From: Streptomyces sp. DH24
GTDB lineage: Bacteria > Actinomycetota > Actinomycetes > Streptomycetales > Streptomycetaceae
NCBI RefSeq assembly: GCF_029813775.1
Contig: NZ_JARVKW010000022.1
Location: forward strand, 1-64,000
Direction: 5' to 3'
DNA length: 64,000 nucleotides
Of this stretch, positions 1-7,149 are shown piece by piece (positions within the stretch are counted from its first letter, which is position 1; every line of letters begins with the position of its first letter). The notes beneath the pieces are model-generated. The model was not told where the DNA came from and made no database searches. It saw nothing but the letters and a program-made list of their open reading frames with translations. Made by a program: the position numbers and the translations under genes.

Positions 1-69
1 CCACGCCCCCGACCCACCCACCACCTCCACCCACCACGCCGACCACGCCGACCACGCCGACCCGAGGCA

Positions 70-939
70 TCACGCCAGACGATCCGCCAACGCCCCCAGC
101 AACCCGACCACACCCTCCGGCCCGTCCACGACCACATCCGCCCGCCGCCGCAGCTCGGGCACCTCGTCGCTGCCACTGCACACCAGCAACCCCGGAGTCC
201 CCGCCGCACGCAGCCGGTCCACGGCCGAGAACGCCGGCAGATCCCCCAGGTCGTCACCCCCGTAGAGCACCGACTCCGCGCCGATCGACCGCATGAAGTC
301 GTCCAGCGCCACCCCCTTGTCCACCCCCGGCGGCCGCAACTCGAGCACCATGCGCCCCGGTTCCACGATCAGCCCGTGCCTCGTCGCCAGGTCCGTCAAC
401 GGCTCCCGCAACACCTCGAACGCGGCCTGCGGATCGGCGGCCCGCCGCGTGTGAACGGCCACCGCGCGCCCCTTCTCCTCCACCCAGGCACCGTCGGCCA
501 CCCCCAGCCCCGCCAACAGCCCCGGCAACTCCCCCAGCGCCCCGGCGACTCCGGGATACGGCTCGGGCGCGACGAGCTCCCCGCTCGCGGCCTCCCAGCG
601 CTCGGCGCCGTAGTGCCCGAGCACGACCAGACGTTCCAGCCCGGCGACCCCCGCGAACCCGCCGTACCGCACCGCGACCTCCGCGGGCCGCCCGGTGATC
701 ACCGCGACGGCGGCCACCTTCGGCGCGAGCGCGGCCAGCACCGGCACCGCGCCGGGATGCGCCCGGGCCTGCTCCGGATCGGCGACGATCGGCGCGAGCG
801 TCCCGTCGAAGTCGAGCGCGACGACGGCCTTGTCCGGCCGGTCGAGAATGGCGTCGAGGCCGCTGCGCCCGGCCGCGGTGGCAGGCGTCGGCAGGGGCCG
901 AGCGGGGTCAGTTTCCGTGGCGTCCGTATAGCTGCCCAT
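70..939 (-). CDS. otsB: Trehalose-6-phosphate phosphatase
   Basis: Converts trehalose 6-phosphate to trehalose, the second step of the OtsA/OtsB osmoprotectant and storage-sugar pathway, in the cytoplasm. It is a 289-residue HAD-family protein with the nucleophile motif LDFDGTLAPI near residue 42, a Lys-containing motif (PPGVDKG) in the C-terminal half, and the metal-binding motif YGGDDLGDLPAF near residue 225, all intact. The first 30 residues are a Pro/Ala-rich extension. The ATG start at 939 was kept because no better ribosome site lies downstream. A DUF3263 gene lies 27 nt upstream on the same strand and may be co-transcribed. The synthase otsA is not in the window. Confidence 0.93.
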   Translation of the reverse strand: MGSYTDATETDPARPLPTPATAAGRSGLDAILDRPDKAVVALDFDGTLAPIVADPEQARAHPGAVPVLAALAPKVAAVAVITGRPAEVAVRYGGFAGVAGLERLVVLGHYGAERWEAASGELVAPEPYPGVAGALGELPGLLAGLGVADGAWVEEKGRAVAVHTRRAADPQAAFEVLREPLTDLATRHGLIVEPGRMVLELRPPGVDKGVALDDFMRSIGAESVLYGGDDLGDLPAFSAVDRLRAAGTPGLLVCSGSDEVPELRRRADVVVDGPEGVVGLLGALADRLA

Positions 940-966
940 GGAGCGACCCTATCCAGGCAACCCCCG

Positions 967-1188
967 TCACCGCTCAGCGCGCCGAGCGTCCCGCACACGT
1001 CTGAGCCGGTTCACGGTCACGGGATCGAGGGCCAGCGCACGGGGATCGTCGAGCAGGGCGTTGAGGAGCTGGTAGTACCGCACGGGCGCGAGCCCCAGCT
1101 CCTCCCGTATGGCCCGCTCCTTCGCACCGGGCCCGGAGAACCCCCGACGCTCCAGCGCGAGGATGTCCTGTTCCCACGACCTGTCCAT
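967..1188 (-). CDS. DUF3263 small helical protein
   Basis: A 73-residue protein matching the actinobacterial DUF3263 family. It is helical with a probable helix-turn-helix core (YYQLLNALLDDPRAL) and many Arg/Lys residues, so nucleic-acid binding is plausible but unproven for the family. It lies 27 nt upstream of otsB on the same strand, and a similar link to otsB is my recollection for other streptomycetes. No signal peptide or membrane segment is visible. Confidence 0.8.
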   Translation of the reverse strand: MDRSWEQDILALERRGFSGPGAKERAIREELGLAPVRYYQLLNALLDDPRALALDPVTVNRLRRVRDARRAER

Positions 1189-1289
1189 GCCACAACGCTA
1201 ACGCTGAACGCGCCCGCGAACCGGCACCACCCCTGAACCCGAGCCGCAACGAGCCACGGGCAGGCACCCAAACTCAGACCCTCAGGCGC

Positions 1290-1400
1290 ACCCGCATCCC
1301 ACCACAACCGCACCCACCCGCACCCGCACCCGCACCCACACCCACACCCACAACCGCACCCGCAGCCACCCCCGGCGTCACCCCCGGCGTCACCACCCAC
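1290..1400. repeat. CCC-run simple repeat (G-quadruplex-prone on minus strand)
   Basis: Downstream of the binding-protein gene and upstream of the DUF3263 gene lies a stretch of CCC runs separated by GCA or ACA triplets, at least seven runs between about 1312 and 1361, followed by two copies of CCCCCGGCGTCA. The minus strand, which is the transcribed sense for both flanking genes, carries the matching GGG runs. Confidence 0.8.
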
Positions 1401-1415
1401 CGACCCGCCGCACCG

Positions 1416-2681
1416 TCACTCCGCGCTCTCGGCCCGCATCGCCAACGACTGAAGCCGCCCGAGCACGTCCTCCGGACTGCCGCCGGGGGCGACGGCCCGC
1501 CCCATCTGCTTCTTCACGGCCGCGCTGACCTCGGCCCAGGAGGTCTGCCCCACGGGATACATCTCGGACAGCTGCAACTCGTCCAGGAACGGCCGCAGCT
1601 CCGCGTCCTGCTCGGACCCGCTCATCACCTCGAACGCGGAGGTGGTGACGGGCAGCAGGTCGTACCGCCGGGAGAAGTCGAGCACGTTCTCGTCCTCGTA
1701 CACGAAGTCGAGGAAGTCGCCGATCTCCTCCTGGTGACCGTTCTGCTTGAACGCGGTCATCCAGTCGGCGACGCCCAGCGTGGCCCGGCTCTCGCCCTCG
1801 GCGCCGGGCGTGGGCACCATGCCGAACTTCACGCCCTTCTTCGCGGCGGCCTCCATCAGCGAGGGATGCCCGTTGAGCATGCCGACGTCGCCCTCGGTGA
1901 ACGCGGCGAAGGCGTCGGCGCGGTTGAGATCGCCGGGCGCGACGGGCCCGGTCAGCCCCTTGCCGACGAGTTCGTCCTTGAGCCAGGTGAAGGTGTCGAC
2001 GTTCTGCGGGGAGTCGATGCCGTAGCTGCCGACGGTGTCGGTGTAGCCGCCCCCGCCGCTGAGCATCCACTGCATGGTCTCGGCCTGCGCCTCCTCGGGC
2101 CCGAGGGGCAGCGCGTACGGGTACTTCACGCCCTCGGCCTTGAGCGCCGCGGCGCCGGCGGCGAGCTCGTCCCACGTGGTGGGCGGGGTGATCCCGGCCT
2201 GGGCGAAGAGGGTCTTGTTGTAGAACAGCACCCGCGTGGAGGAGGCGAACGGCATCCCGTACTGCACGGACGACACCTGCCCCGCGGTGGCCAACTGCGA
2301 GACGAAGTTGGCCTGGACGGGTATGGAGAGCACGTCGTCGGCCCGGTAGAGCAGGTCCTTCGCCGCGTAGTCGGCGTACGCGCCGATCTGCGCCATGTCG
2401 GGCGCCTTGCCGGCGTCGACCATCTCCCTGACCTTGCGGTCGACGTCGTTCCAGGAGTGGACGCTGACGTCGACGGTCACCCCGGGGTGCTTCGCCTCGT
2501 AGGCGCTGACCAGCTCGTCCCAGTACTTCTGCGAGCTGCTGCCCGCGTCGTCCCCGTAGTCGGCGGCGACGAGCCGCAGCGTCACCTCGTCCGAGCCGCC
2601 GAGTCCGCAGCCGCCGAGGACCACCGTCATGCCCAGTGCGGACACCACCGCGATCGTTGCTGTCCTACGCCGCCGCTGCAC
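1416..2681 (-). CDS. Sugar ABC transporter substrate-binding lipoprotein (orphan)
   Basis: Extracellular family-1 solute-binding protein of 421 residues that should capture a carbohydrate outside the membrane and deliver it to an ABC permease. The N-terminus is a lipoprotein signal: Arg-rich start, hydrophobic stretch, lipobox LGGC with Cys25. The rest matches the maltose/oligosaccharide-binding fold (for example PDMAQIGAYADYA, GVADWMTAFKQ). No permease or ATPase genes are adjacent. It diverges from nagK with two DasR-type sites between them, which suggests an amino-sugar or chito-oligosaccharide ligand, but that is inference. MsiK, encoded at 20.5 kb, is a candidate ATPase. The GTG start is preceded by GGAGCAGGACAA. 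Confidence 0.88.
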   Translation of the reverse strand: MQRRRRTATIAVVSALGMTVVLGGCGLGGSDEVTLRLVAADYGDDAGSSSQKYWDELVSAYEAKHPGVTVDVSVHSWNDVDRKVREMVDAGKAPDMAQIGAYADYAAKDLLYRADDVLSIPVQANFVSQLATAGQVSSVQYGMPFASSTRVLFYNKTLFAQAGITPPTTWDELAAGAAALKAEGVKYPYALPLGPEEAQAETMQWMLSGGGGYTDTVGSYGIDSPQNVDTFTWLKDELVGKGLTGPVAPGDLNRADAFAAFTEGDVGMLNGHPSLMEAAAKKGVKFGMVPTPGAEGESRATLGVADWMTAFKQNGHQEEIGDFLDFVYEDENVLDFSRRYDLLPVTTSAFEVMSGSEQDAELRPFLDELQLSEMYPVGQTSWAEVSAAVKKQMGRAVAPGGSPEDVLGRLQSLAMRAESAE

Positions 2682-2727
2682 TTGTCCTGCTCCCGAACCT
2701 GTTGGCGAGAATTTTCGAAACCGGCCA

Positions 2728-2761
2728 TAAGGTCTACACCACGTAAGTGGACTAGACCTCT
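2728..2761. promoter_or_regulatory. Two candidate DasR-responsive elements (dre)
   Basis: Two dre-like 16-mers sit side by side in the divergent promoter between the binding-protein gene and nagK. Site 1 (2728-2743) contains GGTCTACACCAC, one mismatch from the core GGTCTAGACCAC. Site 2 (2746-2761) is AGTGGACTAGACCTCT, 13 of 16 matches to ACTGGTCTAGACCACT. DasR is the GlcNAc-responsive GntR repressor, and nagKA is a known DasR target in S. coelicolor. That the site also controls the lipoprotein gene is inference from position. Confidence 0.75.
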
Positions 2762-2788
2762 TGAGGGTAGTCGGGCCACACTGTCCCC

Positions 2789-3733
2789 GTGAGACATGTC
2801 ATCGCCCTCGACGTGGGCGGCACCGGGATGAAGGCCGCCCTGGTCGGGGCGGACGGCGAGCTGCTCCACCGGGCCCGCCGGGCGACCGGACGAGAGCGCG
2901 GACCCGACGCGGTCGTGGACGGCATTCTCGGCTTCGCCGCCGAACTGCGCGCGTACGGCACCGAGCACCTCGGCGAGCCCGCGTCCGCGGCCGGCGTGGC
3001 CGTCCCCGGCATCGTGGACGGCGACACCGGCGTCGCCGTGTACGCGGCCAACCTCGGCTGGCGCGACGTACCGCTGCGGGCGCTGCTCGCCGAGCGGCTC
3101 GGCGACGTGCCCGTCGCGCTCGGGCACGACGTGCGCACCGGCGGCCTCGCCGAGGGCCGGGTCGGCGCGGGCCGGGGCGCCGACCGGTTCCTGTTCGTGG
3201 CGCTGGGCACCGGCATCGCGGGCGCGATCGGCCTGGACGGCCGGGTGGAGGCGGGCGCGCACGGCTTCGCGGGCGAGATCGGCCACGTCGTCGTACGGCC
3301 CGGCGGGCTGCCCTGTCCGTGCGGTCAGCGCGGCTGCCTGGAGCGGTTCGCGTCGGCGGCGGCGGTCAGCCAGGCGTGGGCCGGGGCCTGCGGGGACCCG
3401 GACGCGGACGCCGCGGACTGCGCGCGGGCCGTCGAGGCGGGCGACCCGGGCGCGGTGCGGGTCTGGCAGGACGCGGTGGACGCGCTCGCCGACGGCCTGG
3501 TCACCGCGCTCACCCTGCTGGATCCGCGCACCCTGATCATCGGTGGCGGCCTGGCCGAGGCGGGGGAAACCTTGTTCTCACCCCTGCGGGACGCCGTCCG
3601 GCGTCGCGTCACCTTCCAGAAGCTGCCGTCGATCGTCCCCGCAGCCCTGGGCGACACCGCCGGCTGCCTCGGTGCCGGGCTCCTCGCCTGGGATCTCCTC
3701 GACAACACCGACCGTACGGAGGTAAGCGCCTGA
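2789..3733 (+). CDS. nagK: ROK-family sugar kinase, probable N-acetylglucosamine kinase
   Basis: Phosphorylates an intracellular sugar, most likely N-acetylglucosamine, to the 6-phosphate used by the next gene. The 314-residue ROK protein has the N-terminal phosphate motif DVGGTGMKAA (residues 7-16), the catalytic region FAGEIGHVVV, and the zinc-binding ROK signature CPCGQRGCLE. Its TGA overlaps the ATG of nagA (TGATG), which signals translational coupling. The GTG start at 2789 directly follows the dre region. The assignment as GlcNAc kinase rather than glucokinase rests on coupling to nagA. Confidence 0.88.
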   Translation: MRHVIALDVGGTGMKAALVGADGELLHRARRATGRERGPDAVVDGILGFAAELRAYGTEHLGEPASAAGVAVPGIVDGDTGVAVYAANLGWRDVPLRALLAERLGDVPVALGHDVRTGGLAEGRVGAGRGADRFLFVALGTGIAGAIGLDGRVEAGAHGFAGEIGHVVVRPGGLPCPCGQRGCLERFASAAAVSQAWAGACGDPDADAADCARAVEAGDPGAVRVWQDAVDALADGLVTALTLLDPRTLIIGGGLAEAGETLFSPLRDAVRRRVTFQKLPSIVPAALGDTAGCLGAGLLAWDLLDNTDRTEVSA

Positions 3734-4968
3734 TGGCCAACGCCCCAGGGGCGCGGGACAGCGCCGACGCGCGGCGGAGCCGCGACGCGCGACCCGCCAC
3801 CGACCACCCGCAGCCGGCGACGGCGGGAACCCCCACGGTCCTCGCCGGTGCCCGCGTGGTCCTGCCCACCGGAACGGTCGAGGACGGCCGGGTGGTCGTC
3901 GACGGCACCCGCATCGCCGCCGCGGCCCCCGAACACGCCCGGGTCGTCGACGTGTCCGGTCACTGGCTGGTCCCCGGCTTCGTCGACATCCACAACCACG
4001 GCGGCGGCGGAGCGTCCTTCACCTCCGGGACGGTCGAGGAGGTCCTCAGGGGTATCCGCACGCACCGGCTGCACGGCACCACCACGCTCGTCGCCTCCAC
4101 GGTCACCGGCGACATGGACTTCCTCGCGCAGCGCGCGGGCATGCTGTCGGAGCTGGCCGAGCAGGGCGACATCGCCGGCATCCACTTCGAGGGCCCGTTC
4201 ATCTCGCCGTGCCGCAAGGGCGCCCACTCCGAGGACCTGCTGCGCGACCCGGACCCGGCGGAGGTGCGCAAGCTGATCGACGCGGCGCGCGGGCAGGCCC
4301 GCATGGTCACCCTCGCCACCGAACTGCCGGGCGGCGTCGACTCCGTACGGCTGCTCGCCGAGCACGGCGTGATCGCTGCGGTCGGGCACACGGACGCGAC
4401 GTACGAGCAGACGGTCGAGGCGATCGAGGCGGGCGCGACGGTCGCCACGCACCTGTTCAACGCGATGCCGGTGCTCGGGCACCGCGCCCCCGGCCCGATC
4501 GCCGCCCTCCTGGAGGACGAGCGGGTCACGGTCGAGCTGATCAACGACGGGACGCATCTGCACCCGGCGGCGCTCCAGCTGGCCTTCCACCACGCGGGAG
4601 CGGACCGGGTCGCGTTCATCACGGACGCGATGGACGCGGCGGGCTTCGGTGACGGCCGCTACATGCTCGGCCCGCTGGAGGTCGAGGTGGCCGACGGCGT
4701 GGCCCGGCTGGTGGAGGGCGGCTCGATCGCGGGCTCGACGCTGACGCTGGACCGCGCGTTCAAGCGGGCGGTGACGGTGGACAGGCTGCCGGTGGAGCAC
4801 GCGGTGGCCGCGCTCTGCGCGAACCCGGCCCGTCTGCTCGGCCTCGCCGACCGGATCGGTTCCCTGGAGCCCGGCAAGGACGCCGACCTGGTGCTGCTGG
4901 ACGACGCCTTCGAGGTGGCGGGCGTGATGCGCCGGGGCGAATGGGTGGTGGATCCCCAACTGGGCTGA
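3733..4968 (+). CDS. nagA: N-acetylglucosamine-6-phosphate deacetylase
   Basis: Removes the acetyl group from GlcNAc-6-phosphate, giving glucosamine-6-phosphate for glycolysis or cell-wall synthesis. This 411-residue amidohydrolase carries the HxH metal motif (DIHNHGGGG), GHTDAT, HLFNAM and the catalytic-Asp motif ITDAMDAAG. A charged 30-residue N-terminal extension precedes the usual start of the family. Reading continues in frame far upstream, but the ATG coupled to the nagK stop is the sensible start. Confidence 0.93.
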   Translation: MANAPGARDSADARRSRDARPATDHPQPATAGTPTVLAGARVVLPTGTVEDGRVVVDGTRIAAAAPEHARVVDVSGHWLVPGFVDIHNHGGGGASFTSGTVEEVLRGIRTHRLHGTTTLVASTVTGDMDFLAQRAGMLSELAEQGDIAGIHFEGPFISPCRKGAHSEDLLRDPDPAEVRKLIDAARGQARMVTLATELPGGVDSVRLLAEHGVIAAVGHTDATYEQTVEAIEAGATVATHLFNAMPVLGHRAPGPIAALLEDERVTVELINDGTHLHPAALQLAFHHAGADRVAFITDAMDAAGFGDGRYMLGPLEVEVADGVARLVEGGSIAGSTLTLDRAFKRAVTVDRLPVEHAVAALCANPARLLGLADRIGSLEPGKDADLVLLDDAFEVAGVMRRGEWVVDPQLG

Positions 4969-5085
4969 TACGTCCCGGAGTACGGGAGCGGTCGCGGACC
5001 GGGGGCTGGGAGGACAGCCGGGTCTTTGGCATGATCGTGGCCTCGGAAAACGGCAACGGCACGCACGCGGGGGAGGTCGGCCCAG

Positions 5086-6015
5086 GTGATCCTGACGGTC
5101 ACGCTGAACACCGCTCTCGACATCACCTACCGGGTCCCGGCCCTCACTCCGCACGCCTCCCACCGGGTCACGGACGTGACGGAACGTCCCGGCGGCAAGG
5201 GTCTGAACGTGGCCCGGGTCCTCGCGGCCCTCGGGCACCGGGTGACGGCCACCGGTTTCGCGGGCGGCGCCACCGGGCGCGCGGTGCGGGACCTGCTGGC
5301 CGAGGCGGCGGACGTGGTGGACGAGCTGGTGCCGGTCGCCGGGCCGACGCGGCGCACCATCGCCGTGGTGGACGCGGCGACGGGCGACACGACGCAGCTC
5401 AACGAGCCGGGCCCGCCCGTCTCACCCGCCGAGTGGTCCGCCTTCCTCAAGACGTACGAACGTCTCCTGGCGTCGGCGTCGGCCGTGGCCCTGTGCGGCA
5501 GCCTGCCGCCGGGCGTGCCGGTCGGCGCGTACGCCGGTCTGGTCCGCACCGCCAGGGCGGCGGGCGTCCCGGTCCTGCTGGACACCAGCGGGGAGCCGTT
5601 GCGCCGGGGCGTCGCGGCCCGGCCGGACCTCGTGAAGCCGAACGCGGAGGAGCTGGCCGAGCTGACCGGCTCCCACGAGCCGCTGCGGGCCACGCAGGAC
5701 GCCCGGCGCCGCGGTGCGCGCACGGTGGTCGCGTCCCTGGGCGCCGAGGGCCTGCTCGCGCTCACTCCCGAGGGCCGCTGGCGGGCGGCCCCGCCGGCCC
5801 GGGTCCGCGGCAATCCGACGGGCGCCGGCGACTCGGCCTGCGCGGGCCTGCTGTCGGGTCTCGCAGAGGGCCTGTCCTGGCCTGACCGCCTGACCCGCGC
5901 GGTGGCCCTGTCGGCGGCGACGGTGCTGGCGCCGACGGCGGGCGAGTTCGACCGGCGGGCGTACGAGGACCTGCTGCCCCGCGTGGCGGTGACGACGGAG
6001 GCGAGCGCGGCGTAG
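5086..6015 (+). CDS. PfkB-family hexose kinase (1-phosphofructokinase-like)
   Basis: A 309-residue ribokinase/PfkB protein of the 1-phosphofructokinase/tagatose-6-phosphate kinase group, likely ATP-dependent phosphorylation of a phosphosugar. It has the N-terminal TLNTALDIT and substrate-side GGKGLNVARVLAALG motifs and the C-terminal anion-hole motif GNPTGAGDSA with the catalytic Asp. It follows nagA by 117 nt in the same direction, so it may share the amino-sugar transcript. The GTG start has GGGAGG about 10 nt upstream. The exact substrate cannot be fixed from sequence, and no fru PTS genes are nearby. The TAG stop lies inside the first unit of an 18-bp tandem repeat. Confidence 0.82.
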   Translation: MILTVTLNTALDITYRVPALTPHASHRVTDVTERPGGKGLNVARVLAALGHRVTATGFAGGATGRAVRDLLAEAADVVDELVPVAGPTRRTIAVVDAATGDTTQLNEPGPPVSPAEWSAFLKTYERLLASASAVALCGSLPPGVPVGAYAGLVRTARAAGVPVLLDTSGEPLRRGVAARPDLVKPNAEELAELTGSHEPLRATQDARRRGARTVVASLGAEGLLALTPEGRWRAAPPARVRGNPTGAGDSACAGLLSGLAEGLSWPDRLTRAVALSAATVLAPTAGEFDRRAYEDLLPRVAVTTEASAA

Positions 6016-6087
6016 GCCGTGTCCGCGGCGTAGGCCGTGTCCGCGGCGTAGGCCGTGTCCGCGGCGTAGGCCGTGTCCGCGGCCTAC
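6011..6087. repeat. Four perfect 18-bp tandem repeats between convergent stops
   Basis: The unit CGTAGGCCGTGTCCGCGG occurs four times without a mismatch (6011-6082). The first copy supplies the TAG stop of the PfkB kinase, and because the unit is 18 nt each copy repeats an in-frame stop. The last copy forms GTAGGCC...GGCCTAC (6066-6072/6081-6087) with the stop of the opposite gene, a short hairpin that could help termination. Confidence 0.92.
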
Positions 6088-7028
6088 TTCTTGACCTTGC
6101 CCGCCTTCAGCCACATCTGGTCCAGCAGGACGTTGCACTTGTCGCCGTCCTGGCAGGACAGGGAGATGGTGTTGGTGCCCTTGCTGAGGGTCGGCCAGGC
6201 GAAGGTCTGGGTCCAGCCCTTGGCGAAGTCGCCGTCCTTGGCGCCGGCGAAGTTGCTCATGTTGAGCTTGCTGCCGAACGGCTTGCCGTTGACGGTGAGC
6301 GTCATGGCCTGGTCGTCGTCGGCGGTGCTGTACCGGGTGAACAGCGTGTAGAGGCCGTCCTCGGGGATGCCGTTGACGGTCCAGGTGACCGTGGAGCCGG
6401 GCTGGTTGAGGTTCGTCACGTAGATGCCGCCGTCGGACTCGGCGCCCTCGACGTCCGACGCCGTCGCGGCGCCGCCGTCCAGCCGCAGCGCCTTCGCGTC
6501 GATCGCCGGCAGCTCGACCTCGTCCTCGGCCCCCTTGCTCGCCGTCTCGCTCGGCTTCGCGCTCTGCTGCGCGGTCGGGGCCGTCGTCGCCCCGCCGTCG
6601 GCCTTGTCGTCGTCGCCCTCGCTGGTGGACATGGCGATGCCGATGCCGATCACGACGGCGGCGACGACCGCGATCGCGCCGATCAGCAGGCCCTTGGTGT
6701 TGGGCCCGCGGCCACGCCCGCCGCCGCCACCGGCCCCGACGCCGGGCGACGGGTGCTGCGCGGTGGGGGCGCCGCCCGGGAAGGTCTCCGGCGCGGCGTA
6801 GTGCGTGTTGGGCCTGCCGTAGGCGCCCTGCTGCTGCGGTACGGGGGCGCCGGCCGGCGCGTGCTGGCCGTACTGACGTGTGCCGACCGGACGCACCCGG
6901 TTGACCGAGTTCGGGTAGCCGTACCCACCGGACGGCGGCTGGGCTCCGTTGGCCTGACCGTCGGCGTACAGGTAGCCGAACGGGTCGTCGTCCTCGGGCG
7001 TGCTCGCGCCGTTGTTGCCGGGCGTCAT
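6084..7028 (-). CDS. Membrane-anchored CBM35-like carbohydrate-binding protein
   Basis: A 314-residue protein with a Pro/Gly/Gln-rich cytoplasmic N-terminus (about 1-110), one membrane segment (LLIGAIAVVAAVVIGIGIAM) and an external C-terminal beta-sandwich (about 185-314). The C-terminal domain resembles family 6/35 carbohydrate-binding modules (GGIYVTNLNQPGSTVTW, LYTLFTRYSTADD). Such proteins probably hold the membrane to cell-wall or extracellular glycans; no catalytic domain is present. The ATG start has a good GAGGAG site (from GAGGAGACCAAGGG). It is convergent with the PfkB kinase. Confidence 0.75.
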   Translation of the reverse strand: MTPGNNGASTPEDDDPFGYLYADGQANGAQPPSGGYGYPNSVNRVRPVGTRQYGQHAPAGAPVPQQQGAYGRPNTHYAAPETFPGGAPTAQHPSPGVGAGGGGGRGRGPNTKGLLIGAIAVVAAVVIGIGIAMSTSEGDDDKADGGATTAPTAQQSAKPSETASKGAEDEVELPAIDAKALRLDGGAATASDVEGAESDGGIYVTNLNQPGSTVTWTVNGIPEDGLYTLFTRYSTADDDQAMTLTVNGKPFGSKLNMSNFAGAKDGDFAKGWTQTFAWPTLSKGTNTISLSCQDGDKCNVLLDQMWLKAGKVKK

Positions 7029-7149
7029 CCCTTGGTCTCCTCAAAACAGGTGCGGTGCGGATGCGATACGAGTCGTAGAGGGGCGAGCCTACCCGCTCTG
7101 GATGCCCCAAACGGGTGACCCGGATCGCATCGGCTCGCTGAGCTGCGGG

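Noticed and set aside
1..69. Tandem CCACGCCGA units at the left edge
   Set aside because: Too short and simple to call a feature; no gene overlaps it.
2761..3732. In-frame upstream extension of nagA through the nagK region
   Set aside because: The extension is an Arg-rich shadow of nagK in another frame; the ATG coupled to the nagK stop gives the normal family start.
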